Assembly: GCF_051020975.1 (NCBI RefSeq) | Contig: NW_027478170.1 | Span: forward strand, 248,001 to 312,000 | Reading direction: 5' to 3' | DNA: 64,000 bases | Source: Osmia lignaria lignaria | Lineage: Eukaryota; Arthropoda; Insecta; Hymenoptera; Megachilidae | Shown here: in pieces, positions 1 to 11,574 of the stretch | Numbering within the stretch: position 1 is the first letter of the stretch | How the letters are laid out: each line of letters starts with the position of its first letter | Notes under the pieces: model-generated | Seen by the model: only the letters and a program-made list of their open reading frames with translations | Databases searched by the model: none | Told to the model about the DNA's origin: nothing | Translations under genes and position numbers: made by a program

Positions 1-304
1 GGAACGGGCCTGACGGACATATTTCGAGATATTTCTTCTTCTTGTTGTTCTTCTTCTGCACAGCTAAACTGGAAGTGGCATTTCCAGCTCGCAATAGTGC
101 AGAGTTATCTCAAAGAGAGGGGCCACGGTGTTTCTGTATCTCTATTATGTTGGAGCGGCTTCGGAACTTTTGAATATCTTGATACATCTCGAGAACTACG
201 CATCTGCTCAAAAAATATCATAGAAGATAAAAAGTAGGAAACTTAATTCTCTACAAAAAAGGTCTCTTAACATTTTGCCATAGCTCGCTTCGTTTCCGAG
301 ATAT
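1..304 (+). repeat. Left-edge satellite unit, truncated at its 5' end
   Basis: The window opens inside a unit, about 18 bases in, at GGAACGGGCCTGACGG. This is the 5' variant found elsewhere as TTCAGCTCAAAGGAACGG. Its middle has the AAACTGG and CCAGCTCGC variants, and its 3' part is the GAGAACTACGCAT type with private changes (TTGGAGCGGC, GATACATC). The repeat therefore extends leftwards beyond the window. Confidence 0.95.
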
Positions 305-2236
305 TTGCAGATTTATCTCAAGGGAAGGGGCCTGACGGACATATTTCAAGATATTTCTTCTTCTTGTTGTTCTTCCTCTGCACAGCTAAGCTGGAAGTGG
401 CATTTGCAGCTCGCAATAGTGCAGAGTTATCTCAAAGAAAGGGGCCACGGTGTTTCTGTATCTCTATTATGTTGGTGCGGCTTCGGAACTTTTAAATATC
501 TTGATATATCTCGAGAACTACGCATCTGATCAAAAAATATCATAGAACATAAAAAGTAGGAAACTTAATTCTCTACAAAAAAGGTCTCTTACCATTTTGC
601 CATAGCTCGCTTCGTTTCCGAGATATTTGCAGATTTATCTCAAGGGAAGGGGCCTGACGGACATATTTCGAGATATTTCTTCTTCTTGTTGTTCTTCTTC
701 TGCACAGCTAAGCTGGAAGTGGCATTTGCGGCTCGCACTAGTGCAGAGTTATCTCAAAGAAAGGGGCCACGGTGTTTCTGTATCTCTATTATGTTGGTGC
801 GGCTTCGGAACTTTTAAATATCTTGATATATCTCGAGAACTACGCATCTGATCAAAAAATATCATAGAACATAAAAAGTAGGAAACTTAATTCTCTACAA
901 AAAAGGTCTCTTAACATTTTGCCATAGCTCGCTTCGTTTCCGAGATATTTGCAGATTTATCTCAAGGGAAGGGGCCTAACGGACATATTTCGAGATATTT
1001 CTTCTTCTTGTTGTTCTTCTTCTGCACAGCTAAACTGGAAGTGGCATTCCCAGCTCGCAATGGTGCAGAGTTATCTCAAAGAGAGGGGCCACGGTGTTTC
1101 TGTATCGCTATTATGTTGGTGCGGCTTCGGAACTTTTCAATATCTTGATATATCTCGAGAACTAAACATCTGATCAAAAAATATCATAGAAGATAAAAAG
1201 TAGGAAACTTAATTCTCTACAAAAAAGGTCTCTTAACATTTTGCCATAGCTCGCTTCGTTTCCGAGATATTTGCAGATATATCTCAAGGGAAGGGGCCTG
1301 ACGAACATATTTCGAGATATTTCTTCTTCTTGTTGTTCTTCTTCTGCACAGCTAAGCTGGAAGTGGCATTTGCGGCTCGCACTAGTGCAGAGTTATCTCA
1401 AAGAAAGGGGACACGGTGTTTCTGTATCTCTATTATGTTGGTGCGGCTTCGGAACTTTTAAATATCTCGATATATCTCGAAAACTACGCTTCTGATCAAA
1501 AAATATCATAGAACATAAATTGTAGGAAACATAATTCTCTACAAAAAACGTCTCTTAACATTTTGCCATAGCTCGCTTCGTTTCCGAGATATTTGCAGAT
1601 TCAGCTCAAAGGAACGGGCCTGACGGACATATTTCGAGATATTTCTTCTTCTTGTTGTTCTTCCTCTGCACAGCTAAGCTGGAAGTGGCATTTGCGGCTC
1701 GCACTAGTGCAGAGTTATCTCAAAGAAAGGGGCCACGGTGTTTCTGTTTCTCTATTATGTTGGTGCGGCTTCGGAACTTTTAAATATCTCGATATATCTC
1801 GAAAACTACGCTTCTGATCAAAAAATATCATAGAACATAAATTGTAGGAAACTTAATTCTCTACAAAAAAGGTCTTTTAACATTTTGCCATAGCTCGCTT
1901 CGTTTCCGAGATATTTGCAGATTTATCTCAAGCGAAGGGGCCTAACGGACATATTTCGAGATATTTCTTCTTCTTGTTGTTCTTCTTCTGCACAGCTAAA
2001 CTGGAAGTGGCATTTCCAGGTCGCAATAGTGCAGAGTTATCTCAAAGAAAGGGGCCACGGTGTTTCTGTATCTCTATTATGTTGGTGCGGCTTCGGAACT
2101 TTTAAATATCTTGATATATCTCGAGAACTACGCATCTGATCAAAAAATATCATAGAACATAAAAAGTAGGAAACTTAATTCTCTACAAAAAAGGTCTTTT
2201 AACATTTTGCCATAGCTCGCTTCGTTTCCGAGATAT

Positions 2237-2880
2237 TTGCAGATTTATCTCAAGGGAAGGGGCCTAACGGACATATTTCGAGATATTTCTTCTTCTTGTT
2301 GTTCTTCTTCTGCACAGCTAAACTGGAAGTGGCATTTCCAGCTCGCAATAGTGCAGAGTTATCTCAAAGAAAGGGGCCACGGTGTTTCTGTATCTCTATT
2401 ATGTTTGTGCGGCTTCGGAACTTTTAAATATCTTGATATATCTCGAGAACTACGCATCTGATCAAAAAATCTCATAGAGCATAAAAAGTAGGGAACTTGA
2501 TTCTCTACAAAAAAGGTCTCTTAACATTTTGCCATAGCTCGCTTCGTTTCCGAGATATTTGCAGATTTATCTCAAGGGAAGGGGCCTGACGGACATATTT
2601 CGAGATATTTCTTCTTCTTGTTGTTCTTCTTCTGCACAGCTAAGCTGGAAGTGGCATTTGCAGCTCGCAATAGTGCAGAGTTATCGCAAAGAAAGGGGCC
2701 ACGGTGTTTCTGTATCTCTATTATGTTGGTGCGGCTTCGGAACTTTTAAATATCTTGATATATCTCGAGAACTACGCATCTGATCAAAAAATATCATAGA
2801 ACATAAAAAGTGGGGAACTTGATTCTCTACAAAAAAGGTCTCTTAACATTTTGCCATAGCTCGCTTCGTTTCCGAGATAT
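2237..2880 (+). repeat. Two-unit block, copy 1 (paired with 3525-4168)
   Basis: The first unit carries rare markers ATGTTTGTGCGG and CTCATAGAGCATAAAAAG with GGGAACTTGATTC. The second carries GTTATCGCAAAG. The same pair in the same order lies 1288 bp (four units) downstream. The shared segment probably starts slightly upstream, since both copies follow a GGTCTTTTAACATT variant. Confidence 0.8.
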
Positions 2881-3524
2881 TTGCAGATTTATCTCAAGGA
2901 AAGGGGCCTAACGGACATATTTCGAGATATTTCTTCTTCTTCTTGTTCTTCTTTTGCACAGCTAAACTGGAAGTGGCATTTCCAGCTCGCAATAGTGCAG
3001 AGTCATCTCAAAGAAAGGGGCCACGGTGTTTCTGTATCTCTATTATGTTGGTGCGGCTTCGGAACTTTTAAATATCTCGATATATCTCGAAAACTACGCT
3101 TCTGATCAAAAAATATCATAGAACATAAATTGTAGGAAACATAATTCTCGACAAAAAAGGTCTCTTAACATTTTGCCATAGCTTGCTTCGTTTCCGAGAT
3201 ATTTGCAGATATATCTCAAGGGAAGGGGCCTGACGGACATATTTCAAGATATTTCTTCTTCTTGTTGTTCTTCTTCTGCACAGCTAAGCTGGAAGTGGCA
3301 TTTACAGCTCGCAATAGTGCAGAGTTATCTCAAAGAAAGGGGCCACGGTGTTTCTGTATCTCTATTATGTTGGTGCGGCTTCGGAACTTTTAAATATCTT
3401 GATATATCTCGAGAACTACGCATCTGATCAAAAAATATCATAGAACATAAAAAGTAGGAAACTTAATTCTCTACAAAAAAGGTCTTTTAACATTTTGCCA
3501 TAGCTCGCTTCGTTTCCGAGATAT

Positions 3525-4168
3525 TTGCAGATTTATCTCAAGGGAAGGGGCCTAACGGACATATTTCGAGATATTTCTTCTTCTTGTTGTTCTTCTTCTG
3601 CACAGCTAAACTGGAAGTGGCATTTCCAGCTCGCAATAGTGCAGAGTTATCTCAAAGAAAGGGGCCACGGTGTTTCTGTATCTCTATTATGTTTGTGCGG
3701 CTTGGGAACTTTTAAATATCTTGATATATCTCGAGAACTACGCATCTGATCAAAAAATCTCATAGAGCATAAAAAGTAGGGAACTTGATTCTCTACAAAA
3801 AAGGTCTCTTAACATTTTGCCATAGCTCGCTTCGTTTCCGAGATATTTGCAGATTTATCTCAAGGGAAGGGGCCTGACGGACATATTTCGAGATATTTCT
3901 TCTTCTTGTTGTTCTTCTTCTGCACAGCTAAGCTGGAAGTGGCATTTGCAGCTCGCAATAGTGCAGAGTTATCGCAAAGAAAGGGGCCACGGTGTTTCTG
4001 TATCTCTATTATGTTGGTGCGGCTTCGGAACTTTTAAATATCTTGATATATCTCGAGAACTACGCATCTGATCAAAAAATATCATAGAACATAAAAAGTG
4101 GGAAACTTAATTCTCTACAAGAAAGGTCTCTTAACATTTTGTCATAGCTCGCTTCGTTTCCGAGATAT
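3525..4168 (+). repeat. Two-unit block, copy 2 (paired with 2237-2880)
   Basis: It shares the ATGTTTGTGCGG, CATAGAGCATAAAAAG and TTATCGCAAAG markers with 2237-2880. It has private changes, for example GGCTTGGGAAC instead of GGCTTCGGAAC and ACAAGAAAGG near the end. The four-unit offset indicates a local segmental duplication. Confidence 0.8.
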
Positions 4169-4812
4169 TTGCAGATTTATCTCAAGGGAAGGGGCCTGAC
4201 GGACATATTCCGAGATATTTCTTCTTCTTGTTGTTCCTCTTCTGCACAGCTAAGCTGGAAGTGGCATTTGCAGCTCGCAATAGTGCAGAGTTATCTCAAA
4301 GAAAGAGGCCACGGTGTTTCTGTACCTCTATTATGTTGGTGCAGCTTCGGAACTTTTAAATATCTTGATATATCTCGAGAACTACGCATCTGATCAAAAA
4401 ATATCATAGAAGATAAAAAGTAGGAAACCTAATTTTCTACAAAAAAGGTCTCTTAACATTTTGCCATAGCTCGCTTCGTTTCCGAGATATTTGCAGATTT
4501 ATCTCAAGGGAAGGGGCCTGACGGACATATTTCAAGATATTTCTTCTTCTTGTTGTTCTTCCTCTGCACAGCTAAGCTGGAAGTGGCATTTGCAGCACGC
4601 AATAGTGCAGAGTTATCTCAAAGAAAGGGGCCACGGTGTTTCTGTATCTCTACTATGTTGGTGCGGCTTCGGAACTTTTAAATATCTTGATATATCTCGA
4701 GAACTACGCATCTGATCAAAAAATATCATAGAACGTAAATTGTAGGAAACATAATTCTCTACAAAAAAGGTCTCTTAACATTTTGCCATAGCTCGCTTCG
4801 TTTCCGAGATAT

Positions 4813-5456
4813 TTGCAGATTTATCTCAAGGGAAGGGGCCTGACGGACATATTTCGAGATATTTCTTCTTCTTGTTGTTCTTCTTCTCCACAGCTAAGCT
4901 GGAAGTAGCATTTGCAGCTCGCAATAGTGCAGAGTTATCTCAAAGAAAGGGGCCACGGTGTTTCTGTATCTCCATTATGTTGGTGCGGCTTCGGAACTTT
5001 TAAATATCTCGATATATCACGAGAACTACGCATCTGATCAAAAAATATCATAGAACATAAAAAGTAGGAAACTTAATTCTCTACAAATAAGGTCTCTCAA
5101 CATTTTGCCATAGCTTGCTTCGTTTCCGAGATATTTGCAGATTTATCTCAAGGGAAGGGGCCTGACGGACATATTTCGAGATATTTCTTCTTCTTGTTGT
5201 TCTTCTTCTGCACAGCTAAGCTGGAAGTGGCATTTGCAGCTCGCAATAGTGCAGAGTTATCTCAAAGAAAGGGGCCACGGTGTTTCTGTACCTCTATTAT
5301 GTTGGTGCAGCTTCGGAGCTTTTAAATATCTTGATATATCTCGAGAACTACGCATCTGATCAAAAAATATCATAGAACATAAAAAGTAGGAAACTTAATT
5401 CTCTACAAAAAAGGTCTCTTAACATTTTGCCATAGCTCGCTTCGTTTCCGAGATAT
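4813..5456 (+). repeat. Two-unit block, copy 1 (paired with 7389-8032)
   Basis: Distinctive markers are TTCTCCACAGC, GGAAGTAGCATT, TATCTCCATTATG, ATATATCACGAGAAC and CAAATAAGGTCTCTCAAC in the first unit, and GTACCTC with GCAGCTTCGGAGC in the second. All recur in the same order 2576 bp (eight units) away. The TAG in GGAAGTAGC breaks the open frame of the first unit in both copies. Confidence 0.88.
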
Positions 5457-5778
5457 TTGCAGATTTATCTCAAGGGAAGGGGCCTGACGGACATATTTCG
5501 AAATATTTCTTCTTCTTGTTGTTCTTCTTCTGCACAGCTAAGCTGGAAGTGGCATTTGCAGGTCGCAATAGTGCAGAGTTAACTCAAAGAAAGGGGCCAC
5601 GGTGTTTCTGCATCTCTATTATGTTGGTGCGGCTTCGGAACTTTTAAATATCTCGATATATCTCGAAAACTACGCATCTGATCAAAAAATATCATGGAAC
5701 ATAAAAAGTAGAAAACTTAATTCTCTACAAAAAAGGTCTCTTAACATTTTGCCATAGCTCGCTTCGTTTCCGAGATAT

Positions 5779-6744
5779 TTGCAGATTTATCTCAAGGGAA
5801 GGGGCCCAACGGACATATTTCGAGATATTTCTTCTTCTTGTTGTTCTTCTTCTGCACAGCTAAACTGGAAGTCGCATTTCCAGGTCGCAATAGTGCAGAG
5901 TTATCTCAAACAAAGGAGCCACGGTGTTTCTGTATCTCTATTATGTTGGTGCGGCTTCGGAACTTTTAAATATCTCGATATATCTCGAAAACTACGCATC
6001 TGATCAAAAAATATCTTGGAACATAAAAAGTAGAAAACTTAATTCTCTACAAAAAAGGTCTCTTAACATTTTGCCATTGCTCGCTTCGTTTCCGAGATAT
6101 TTGCAGATTTATCTCAAGGGAAGGGGCCCAACGGACATATTTCGAGATATTTCTTCTTCTTGTTGTTCTTCTTCTGCACAGCTAAACTGGAAGTCGCATT
6201 TCCAGGTCGCAATAGTGCAGAGTTATCTCAAACAAAGGAGCCACGGTGTTTCTGTATCTCTATTATGTTGGTGCGGCTTCGGAACTTTTAAATATCTCGA
6301 TATATCTCGAGAACTACGCATCTGATCAAAAAATATCATAGAACATAAAAAGTAGGAAACTTAATTCTCTACAAATAAGGTCTCTTAAGATTTTGCCATA
6401 GCTTGCTTGGTTTCCGAGATATTTGCAGATTTATCTCAAGGGAAGGGGCCTGACGGACATATTTCGAGATATTTCTTCTTCTTGTTGTTCTTCTTCTGCA
6501 CAGCTAAGCTGGAAGTGGCATTTGCAGCTCGCAATAGTGCAGAGTTATCGCAAAGAAAGGGGCCACGGTGTTTCTGTATCTCTATTATGTTGGTGCGGCA
6601 TCGGAACTTTTAAATATCTTGATATATCTCGAGAACTACGCATCTGATCAAAAAATATCATAGAACATAAAAAGTAGGAAACTTAATTATCTACAAAAAA
6701 GGTATCTTAACATTTTGCCATAGCTCGCTTCGTTTCCGAGATAT
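5779..6744 (+). repeat. Three-unit block, copy 1 (paired with 11575-12540)
   Basis: The first two units share GGGGCCCAACGG, GGAAGTCGCATTTCC and CAAACAAAGGAGCC. The third has TTAAGATTTTGCC and GCTTGGTTTCCG at its upstream edge, GCGGCATCGGAAC inside, and AATTATCTAC with GGTATCTTAAC at its end. This long marker series recurs 5796 bp (18 units) downstream. Confidence 0.9.
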
Positions 6745-7066
6745 TTGCAGATGTATCTCAAGGGAAGGGGCCTGACGGACATATTTCGAGATATTTCTTC
6801 TTCTTGTTGTTCTTCTTCTGCACAGCTAAGCTGGAAGTGGCATTTGCAGCTCGCAATAGTGCAGAGTTATCGCAAAGGAAGAGGCCACGGTGTTTCTGTA
6901 CCTCTATTATGTTGGTGCAGCTTCGGAACTTTTAAATATCTTGATATATCTCGAGAACTACGCATCTGATCAAAAAATATCATAGAAGATAAAAAGTAGG
7001 AAACTTAATTCTCTACAAAAAAGGTCTCTTAACATTTTCCCATAGCTGGCATCGTTTCCGAGATAT
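6745..7066 (+). repeat. Single-unit match, copy 1 (paired with 10931-11252)
   Basis: Markers are ATCGCAAAGGAAGAGGCC, GTACCTC, GCAGCTTCGG and AGAAGATAAAAAG. The unit ends in TTTTCCCATAGCTGGCATCG, which continues into the next unit. The same combination occurs 4186 bp (13 units) downstream. Confidence 0.8.
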
Positions 7067-7388
7067 TTGCAGATTTATATCAAGGGAAGGGGCCTGACGG
7101 ACATATTTCGAGATATTTCTTCTTCTTGTTGTTCTTCTTCTGCACAGCTAAGCTGGAAGTGGCATTTGCAGCTCGCAATAGTGCAGAGTTATCTAAAAGA
7201 AAGGGGCCACGGTGTTTCTGTATCTCTATTATGTTGGTGCGGCTTCGGAACTTTTAGATATCTCGATATATCTCGAAAACTACGCTTCTGATCAAAAAAT
7301 ATCAGAGAACGTAAATTGTAGGAAACATAATTCTCTACAAAAAAGGTCTCTTAACATTTTGCCATAGCTCGCTTCGTTTCCGAGATAT

Positions 7389-8032
7389 TTGCAGATTTAT
7401 CTCAAGGGAAGGGGCCTGACGGACATATTTCGAGATATTTCTTCTTCTTGTTGTTCTTCTTCTCCACAGCTAAGCTGGAAGTAGCATTTGCAGCTCGCAA
7501 TAGTGCAGAGTTATCTCAAAGAAAGGGGCCACGGTGTTTCTGTATCTCCATTATGTTGGTGCGGCTTCGGAACTTTTAAATATCTCGATATATCACGAGA
7601 ACTACGCATCTGATCAAAAAATATCATAGAACATAAAAAGTAGGAAACTTAATTCTCTACAAATAAGGTCTCTCAACATTTTGCCATAGCTTGCTTCGTT
7701 TCCGAGATATTTGCAGATTTATCTCAAGGGAAGGGGCCTGACGGACATATTTCGAGATATTTCTTCTTCTTGTTGTTCTTCTTCTGCACAGCTAAGCTGG
7801 AAGTGGCATTTGCAGCTCGCAATAGTGCAGAGTTATCTCAAAGAAAGGGGCCACGGTGTTTCTGTACCTCTATTATGTTGGTGCAGCTTCGGAGCTTTTA
7901 AATATCTTGATATATCTCGAGAACTACGCATCTGATCAAAAAATATCATAGAACATAAAAAGTAGGAAACTTAATTCTCTACAAAAAAGGTCTCTTAACA
8001 TTTTGCCATAGCTCGCTTCGTTTCCGAGATAT
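7389..8032 (+). repeat. Two-unit block, copy 2 (paired with 4813-5456)
   Basis: It carries the full marker set of 4813-5456 and looks identical by eye over most of its length. Both following units (5457 and 8033) have TTTCGAAATATT but diverge after that, so the duplication ends inside them. Confidence 0.88.
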
Positions 8033-8676
8033 TTGCAGATTTATCTCAAGGGAAGGGGCCTGACGGACATATTTCGAAATATTTCTTCTTCTTGTTGTTC
8101 TTCTTCTGCACAGCTAAGCTGGAAGTGGCATTTGCAGCTCGCAATAGTGCAGAGTTATCTCAAGGAAAGGGGCCACGGTGTTTCTGTATCTCTATTATGT
8201 TGGTGCGGCTTCGGAACTTTTAAATATCTCGATATATCTCGAAAACTACGCTTCTGATCCAAAAATATTAGAGAACGTAAATTGTAGGAAACATAATTCT
8301 CTACAAAAAAGGTCTCTTAACATTTTCCCATAGCTGGCATCGTTTCCGAGATATTTGCTGATTTATATCAAGGGAAGGGGCCTGACGGACATATTTCGAG
8401 ATATTTCTTCTTCTTGTTGTTCTTCTTCTGCACAGCTAAGCTGGAAGTGGCATTTGCAGCTCGCAATAGTGCAGAGTTATCTAAAAGAAAGGGGCCACGG
8501 TGTTTCTGTATCTCTATTATGTTGGTGCGGCTTCGGAACTTTTAGATATCTCGATATATCTCGAAAACTACGCTTCTGATCAAAAAATATCAGAGAACGT
8601 AAATTGTAGGAAACATAATTCTCTACAAAAAAGGTCTCTTAACATTTTGCCATAGCTCGCTTCGTTTCCGAGATAT

Positions 8677-8998
8677 TTGCAGATTTATCTCAAGGGAAGG
8701 GGCCTGACGGACATATTTCGAGATATTTCTTCTTCTTGTTGTTCTTCTTCTCCACAGCTAAGCTGGAAGTGGCATTTGCAGCTCGCAATAGTGCAGAGTT
8801 ATCTCAAAGAAAGGGGCCACGGTGTTTCTGTACCTCTATTATGTTGGTGCAGCTTCGGAGCTTTTAAATATCTTGATATATCTCGAGAACTACGCATCTG
8901 ATCAAAAAATATCATAGAACATAAAAAGTAGGAAACTTAATTCTCTACAAAAAAGGTCTCTTAACATTTTGCCATAGCTCGCTTCATTTCCGAGATAT
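8677..8998 (+). repeat. Chimeric unit (7389-like 5' part, 7711-like 3' part)
   Basis: The rare TTCTCCACAGC of unit 7389 appears at about 8750-8758. The second half carries GTACCTC and GCAGCTTCGGAGC of unit 7711. GGAAGTGGC at 8766 lacks the TAG change of 7389, so the switch lies between about 8753 and 8831. The unit is still 322 bp. Confidence 0.7.
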
Positions 8999-9320
8999 TT
9001 GCAGATTTATCTCAAGGGAAGGGGCCTGACGGACATATTTCGAGATATTTCTTCTTCTTGTTGTTCTTCTTCTGCACAGCTAAGCTGGAAGTGGCATTTG
9101 CAGCTCGCAATAGTGCAGAGTTATCTCAAGGAAAGGGGCCACGGTGTTTCTGTATCTCTATTATGTTGGTGCGGCTTCGGAACTTTTAAATATCTCGATA
9201 TATCTCGAAAACTACGCTTCTGATCAAAAAATATTAGAGAACGTAAATTGTAGGAAACATAATTCTCTACAAAAAAGGTCTCTTAACATTTTGCTATAGC
9301 TCGCTTCGTTTCCGAGATAT

Positions 9321-10930
9321 TTGCAGATTTATCTCAAGGGAAGGGGCCTGACGGACATATTTCGAGATATTTCTTCTTCTTGTTGTTCTTCTTCTCCACA
9401 GCTAAGCTGGAAGTAGCATTTGCAGCTCGCAATAGTGCAGAGTTATCTCAAAGAAAGGGGCCACGGTGTTTCTGTATCTCTATTATGTTGGTGCGGCTTC
9501 GGAACTTTTAAGTATCTCGATATATCTCGAGAACTACGCATCTGATCAAATAATATCATAGAACATAAAAAGTAGGAAACTTAATTCTCTACAAATAAGG
9601 TCTCTTAACATTTTGCCATAGCTCGCTTCGTTTCCGAGATATTTGCAGATTTATCTCAAGGGACGGGGCCTAACGGACATATTTCGAGATATTTCTTCTT
9701 CTTGTTGTTCTTCTTCTGCACAGCTAAGCTGGAAGTGGCATTTGCAGCTCGCAATAGTGCAGAGTTATCTAAAAGAAAGGGGCAACGGTGTTTCTGTATC
9801 TCTATCATGTTCGTGGAGCTTCGGAACTTTTAAATATCTTGATATATCTCGAAAACTACGCTTCTGATCAAAAAATATCAGAGAACGTAAATTGTAAGAA
9901 ACATAATTCTCTACAAAAAAGGTCTCTTAACATTTTGCCATAGCTCGCTTCGTTTCCGAGATATTTGCAGATTTATCTCAAGGGAAGGGGCCTGACGGAC
10001 ATATTTCGAGATATTTCTTCTTCTTGTTGTTCTTCTTCTGCACAGCTAAGCTGGAAGTGGCATTTGCAGCTCGCAATAGTGCAGAGTTATCTCAAAGAAA
10101 GGGGCCACGGTGTTTCTGTATCTCTATTATGTGGGTGCGGCTTCGGAACTTTTAAATATCTCGATATATCTCGAGAACTAATCATCTGATCAAAAAATAT
10201 CATAGAACATAAAAAGTAGGAAACTTAATTCTCTACAAATAAGGTCTCTTAACATTTTGCCATAGCTCGCTTCGTTTCCGAGATATTTCCAGATTTATCT
10301 CAAGGGAAGGGACCTGACGGACATATTTCGAGATATTTCTTCTTCTTGTTGTTCTTCTTCTGCACAGCTAAGCTGGAAGTGGCATTTGCAGCTCGCAATA
10401 GTGCAGAGTTATCGCAAAGAAAGGGGCCACGGTGTTTCTGTATCTCTATTATGTTGGTGCGGCTTCGGAACTTTTAAATATCTTGATATATCTCGAGAAC
10501 TACGCATCTGATCAAAAAATATCATAGAACCTAAAAAGTAGGAAACCTAAATTTCTACAAAAAAGGTCTCTCAACATTTTGCCGTAGCTCGCTTCGTTTC
10601 CGAGATATTTGCAGATTTATCTCAAGGGAAGGGGCCTGACGGACATATTTCGAAATATTTCTTATTCTTGTTGTTCTTCTTCTGCACAGCTAAGCTGGAA
10701 GTGGCATTTGCAGGTCGCAATAGTGCAGAGTTATCTCAAAGAAAGGGGCCACGGTGTTTCTGTATCTCTATTATGTTGGTGCGGCTTCGGAACTTTTAAA
10801 TATCTCGATATATCTCGAAAACTACGCTTCTGATCAAAAAATATCATAGAACGGGCCTTGTAGGAAACATAATTCTCTACAAAAAAGGTCTCTTAACATT
10901 TTGCCATAGCTCGCTTCGTTTCCGAGATAT
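9321..10930 (+). repeat. Five diverse units linking the 7067-9320 block to later blocks
   Basis: Unit 9321 repeats the TTCTCCACAGC and GTAGC markers of 7389. Unit 9643 has private changes ATCATGTTCGTGGAGC. Unit 9965 has ATGTGGGTGCGG. Unit 10287 has ATATTTCCAGA in place of ATATTTGCAGA. Unit 10609 has TTCGAAATATTTCTTATTC and an unusual GAACGGGCCTTGTAGG near 10851. No repeated order is obvious here. Confidence 0.7.
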
Positions 10931-11252
10931 TTGCAGATTTATCTCAAGGGAAGTGGCCTGACGGACATATTTCGAGATATTTCTTCTTCTTGTTGTTCTT
11001 CTTCTGCACAGCTAAGCTGGAAGTGGCATTTGCAGCTCGCAATAGTGCAGAGTTATCGCAAAGGAAGAGGCCACGGTGTTTCTGTACCTCTATTATGTTG
11101 GTGCAGCTTCGGAACTTTTAAATATCTTGATATATCTCGAGAACTACGCATCTGATCAAAAAATATCATAGAAGATAAAAAGTAAGAAACTTAATTCTCT
11201 ACAAAAAAGGTCTCTTAACATTTTCCCATAGCTGGCATCGTTTCCGAGATAT
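10931..11252 (+). repeat. Single-unit match, copy 2 (paired with 6745-7066)
   Basis: It has the same markers as 6745-7066, including the CCCATAGCTGGCATCG exit. Private changes are GGGAAGTGGCCTG near the start and AAAAAGTAAGAAAC near the end. Confidence 0.8.
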
Positions 11253-11574
11253 TTGCAGATTTATCTCAAGGGAAGGGGCCTGACGGACATATTCCGAGAT
11301 ATTTCTTCTTCTTGTTGTTCCTCTTCTGCACAGCTAAGCTGGAAGTGGCATTTGCAGCTCGCAATAGTGCAGAGTTATCGCAAAGAAAGGGGCCACGGTG
11401 TTTCTGTATCTCTATTATGTTGGTGCGGCTTCGGAACTTTTAAATATCTTGATTTATCTCGAGAACTACGCATCTGATCAAAAAATATCATAGAACATAG
11501 AAAGTAGAAAACTTAATTCTCTACAAAAAAGGTCTCTTAACATTTTGCCATAGCTCGCTTCGTTTCCGAGATAT

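Larger units (their letters stand above)
7067..9320 (+). repeat. Local four-unit repeat contracting to three units
   Basis: Four units (7067, 7389, 7711, 8033) are followed by three (8355, 8677, 8999) that match the first, a fusion of the second and third, and the fourth. Unit 8355 shares TTTATATCAAGG, TTATCTAAAAG and TTTTAGATATC with 7067. Unit 8999 shares TCTCAAGGAAAGG and ATATTAGAGAACG with 8033. The fusion is at 8677. Confidence 0.75.

Noticed and set aside
305..529. A recurring 74-codon open frame (starting with a TTG codon) in most units, possibly a tandem small-protein gene family.
   Set aside because: It has no ATG start and is broken in about 37 of 197 units, by in-frame stops such as GTTGATC, CATTGACGG, GGAAGTAGC and GTTGGTGAGG, or in one unit by loss of the TTG. 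Many unit differences change the amino acid, and no RBS or promoter accompanies it. An open frame copied by satellite amplification explains it.
627..948. A CENP-B box in the unit (mammalian pattern with TTCG, then A, then CGGG).
   Set aside because: GCTTCGTTTCCGAGATA and TTTCGAGATATTTC match only the TTCG half and lack the CGGG half, so no box can be claimed.
627..948. RNA polymerase III promoter boxes, making the unit a SINE-like transcribed element.
   Set aside because: The best candidate near GGTGCGGCTTCGGAAC does not fit the B-box pattern GGTTCGANTCC, and no spaced A box was found.
5924..6325. A 133-codon open frame spanning two units (also at 11720-12121), possibly a longer protein.
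   Set aside because: It exists because CCATTGCTCGC replaces CCATAGCTCGC and removes a stop between frames. Since 322 is not a multiple of 3, it reads two different frames of the same repeat. Both instances lie in a duplicated block, so it is one accident copied once.
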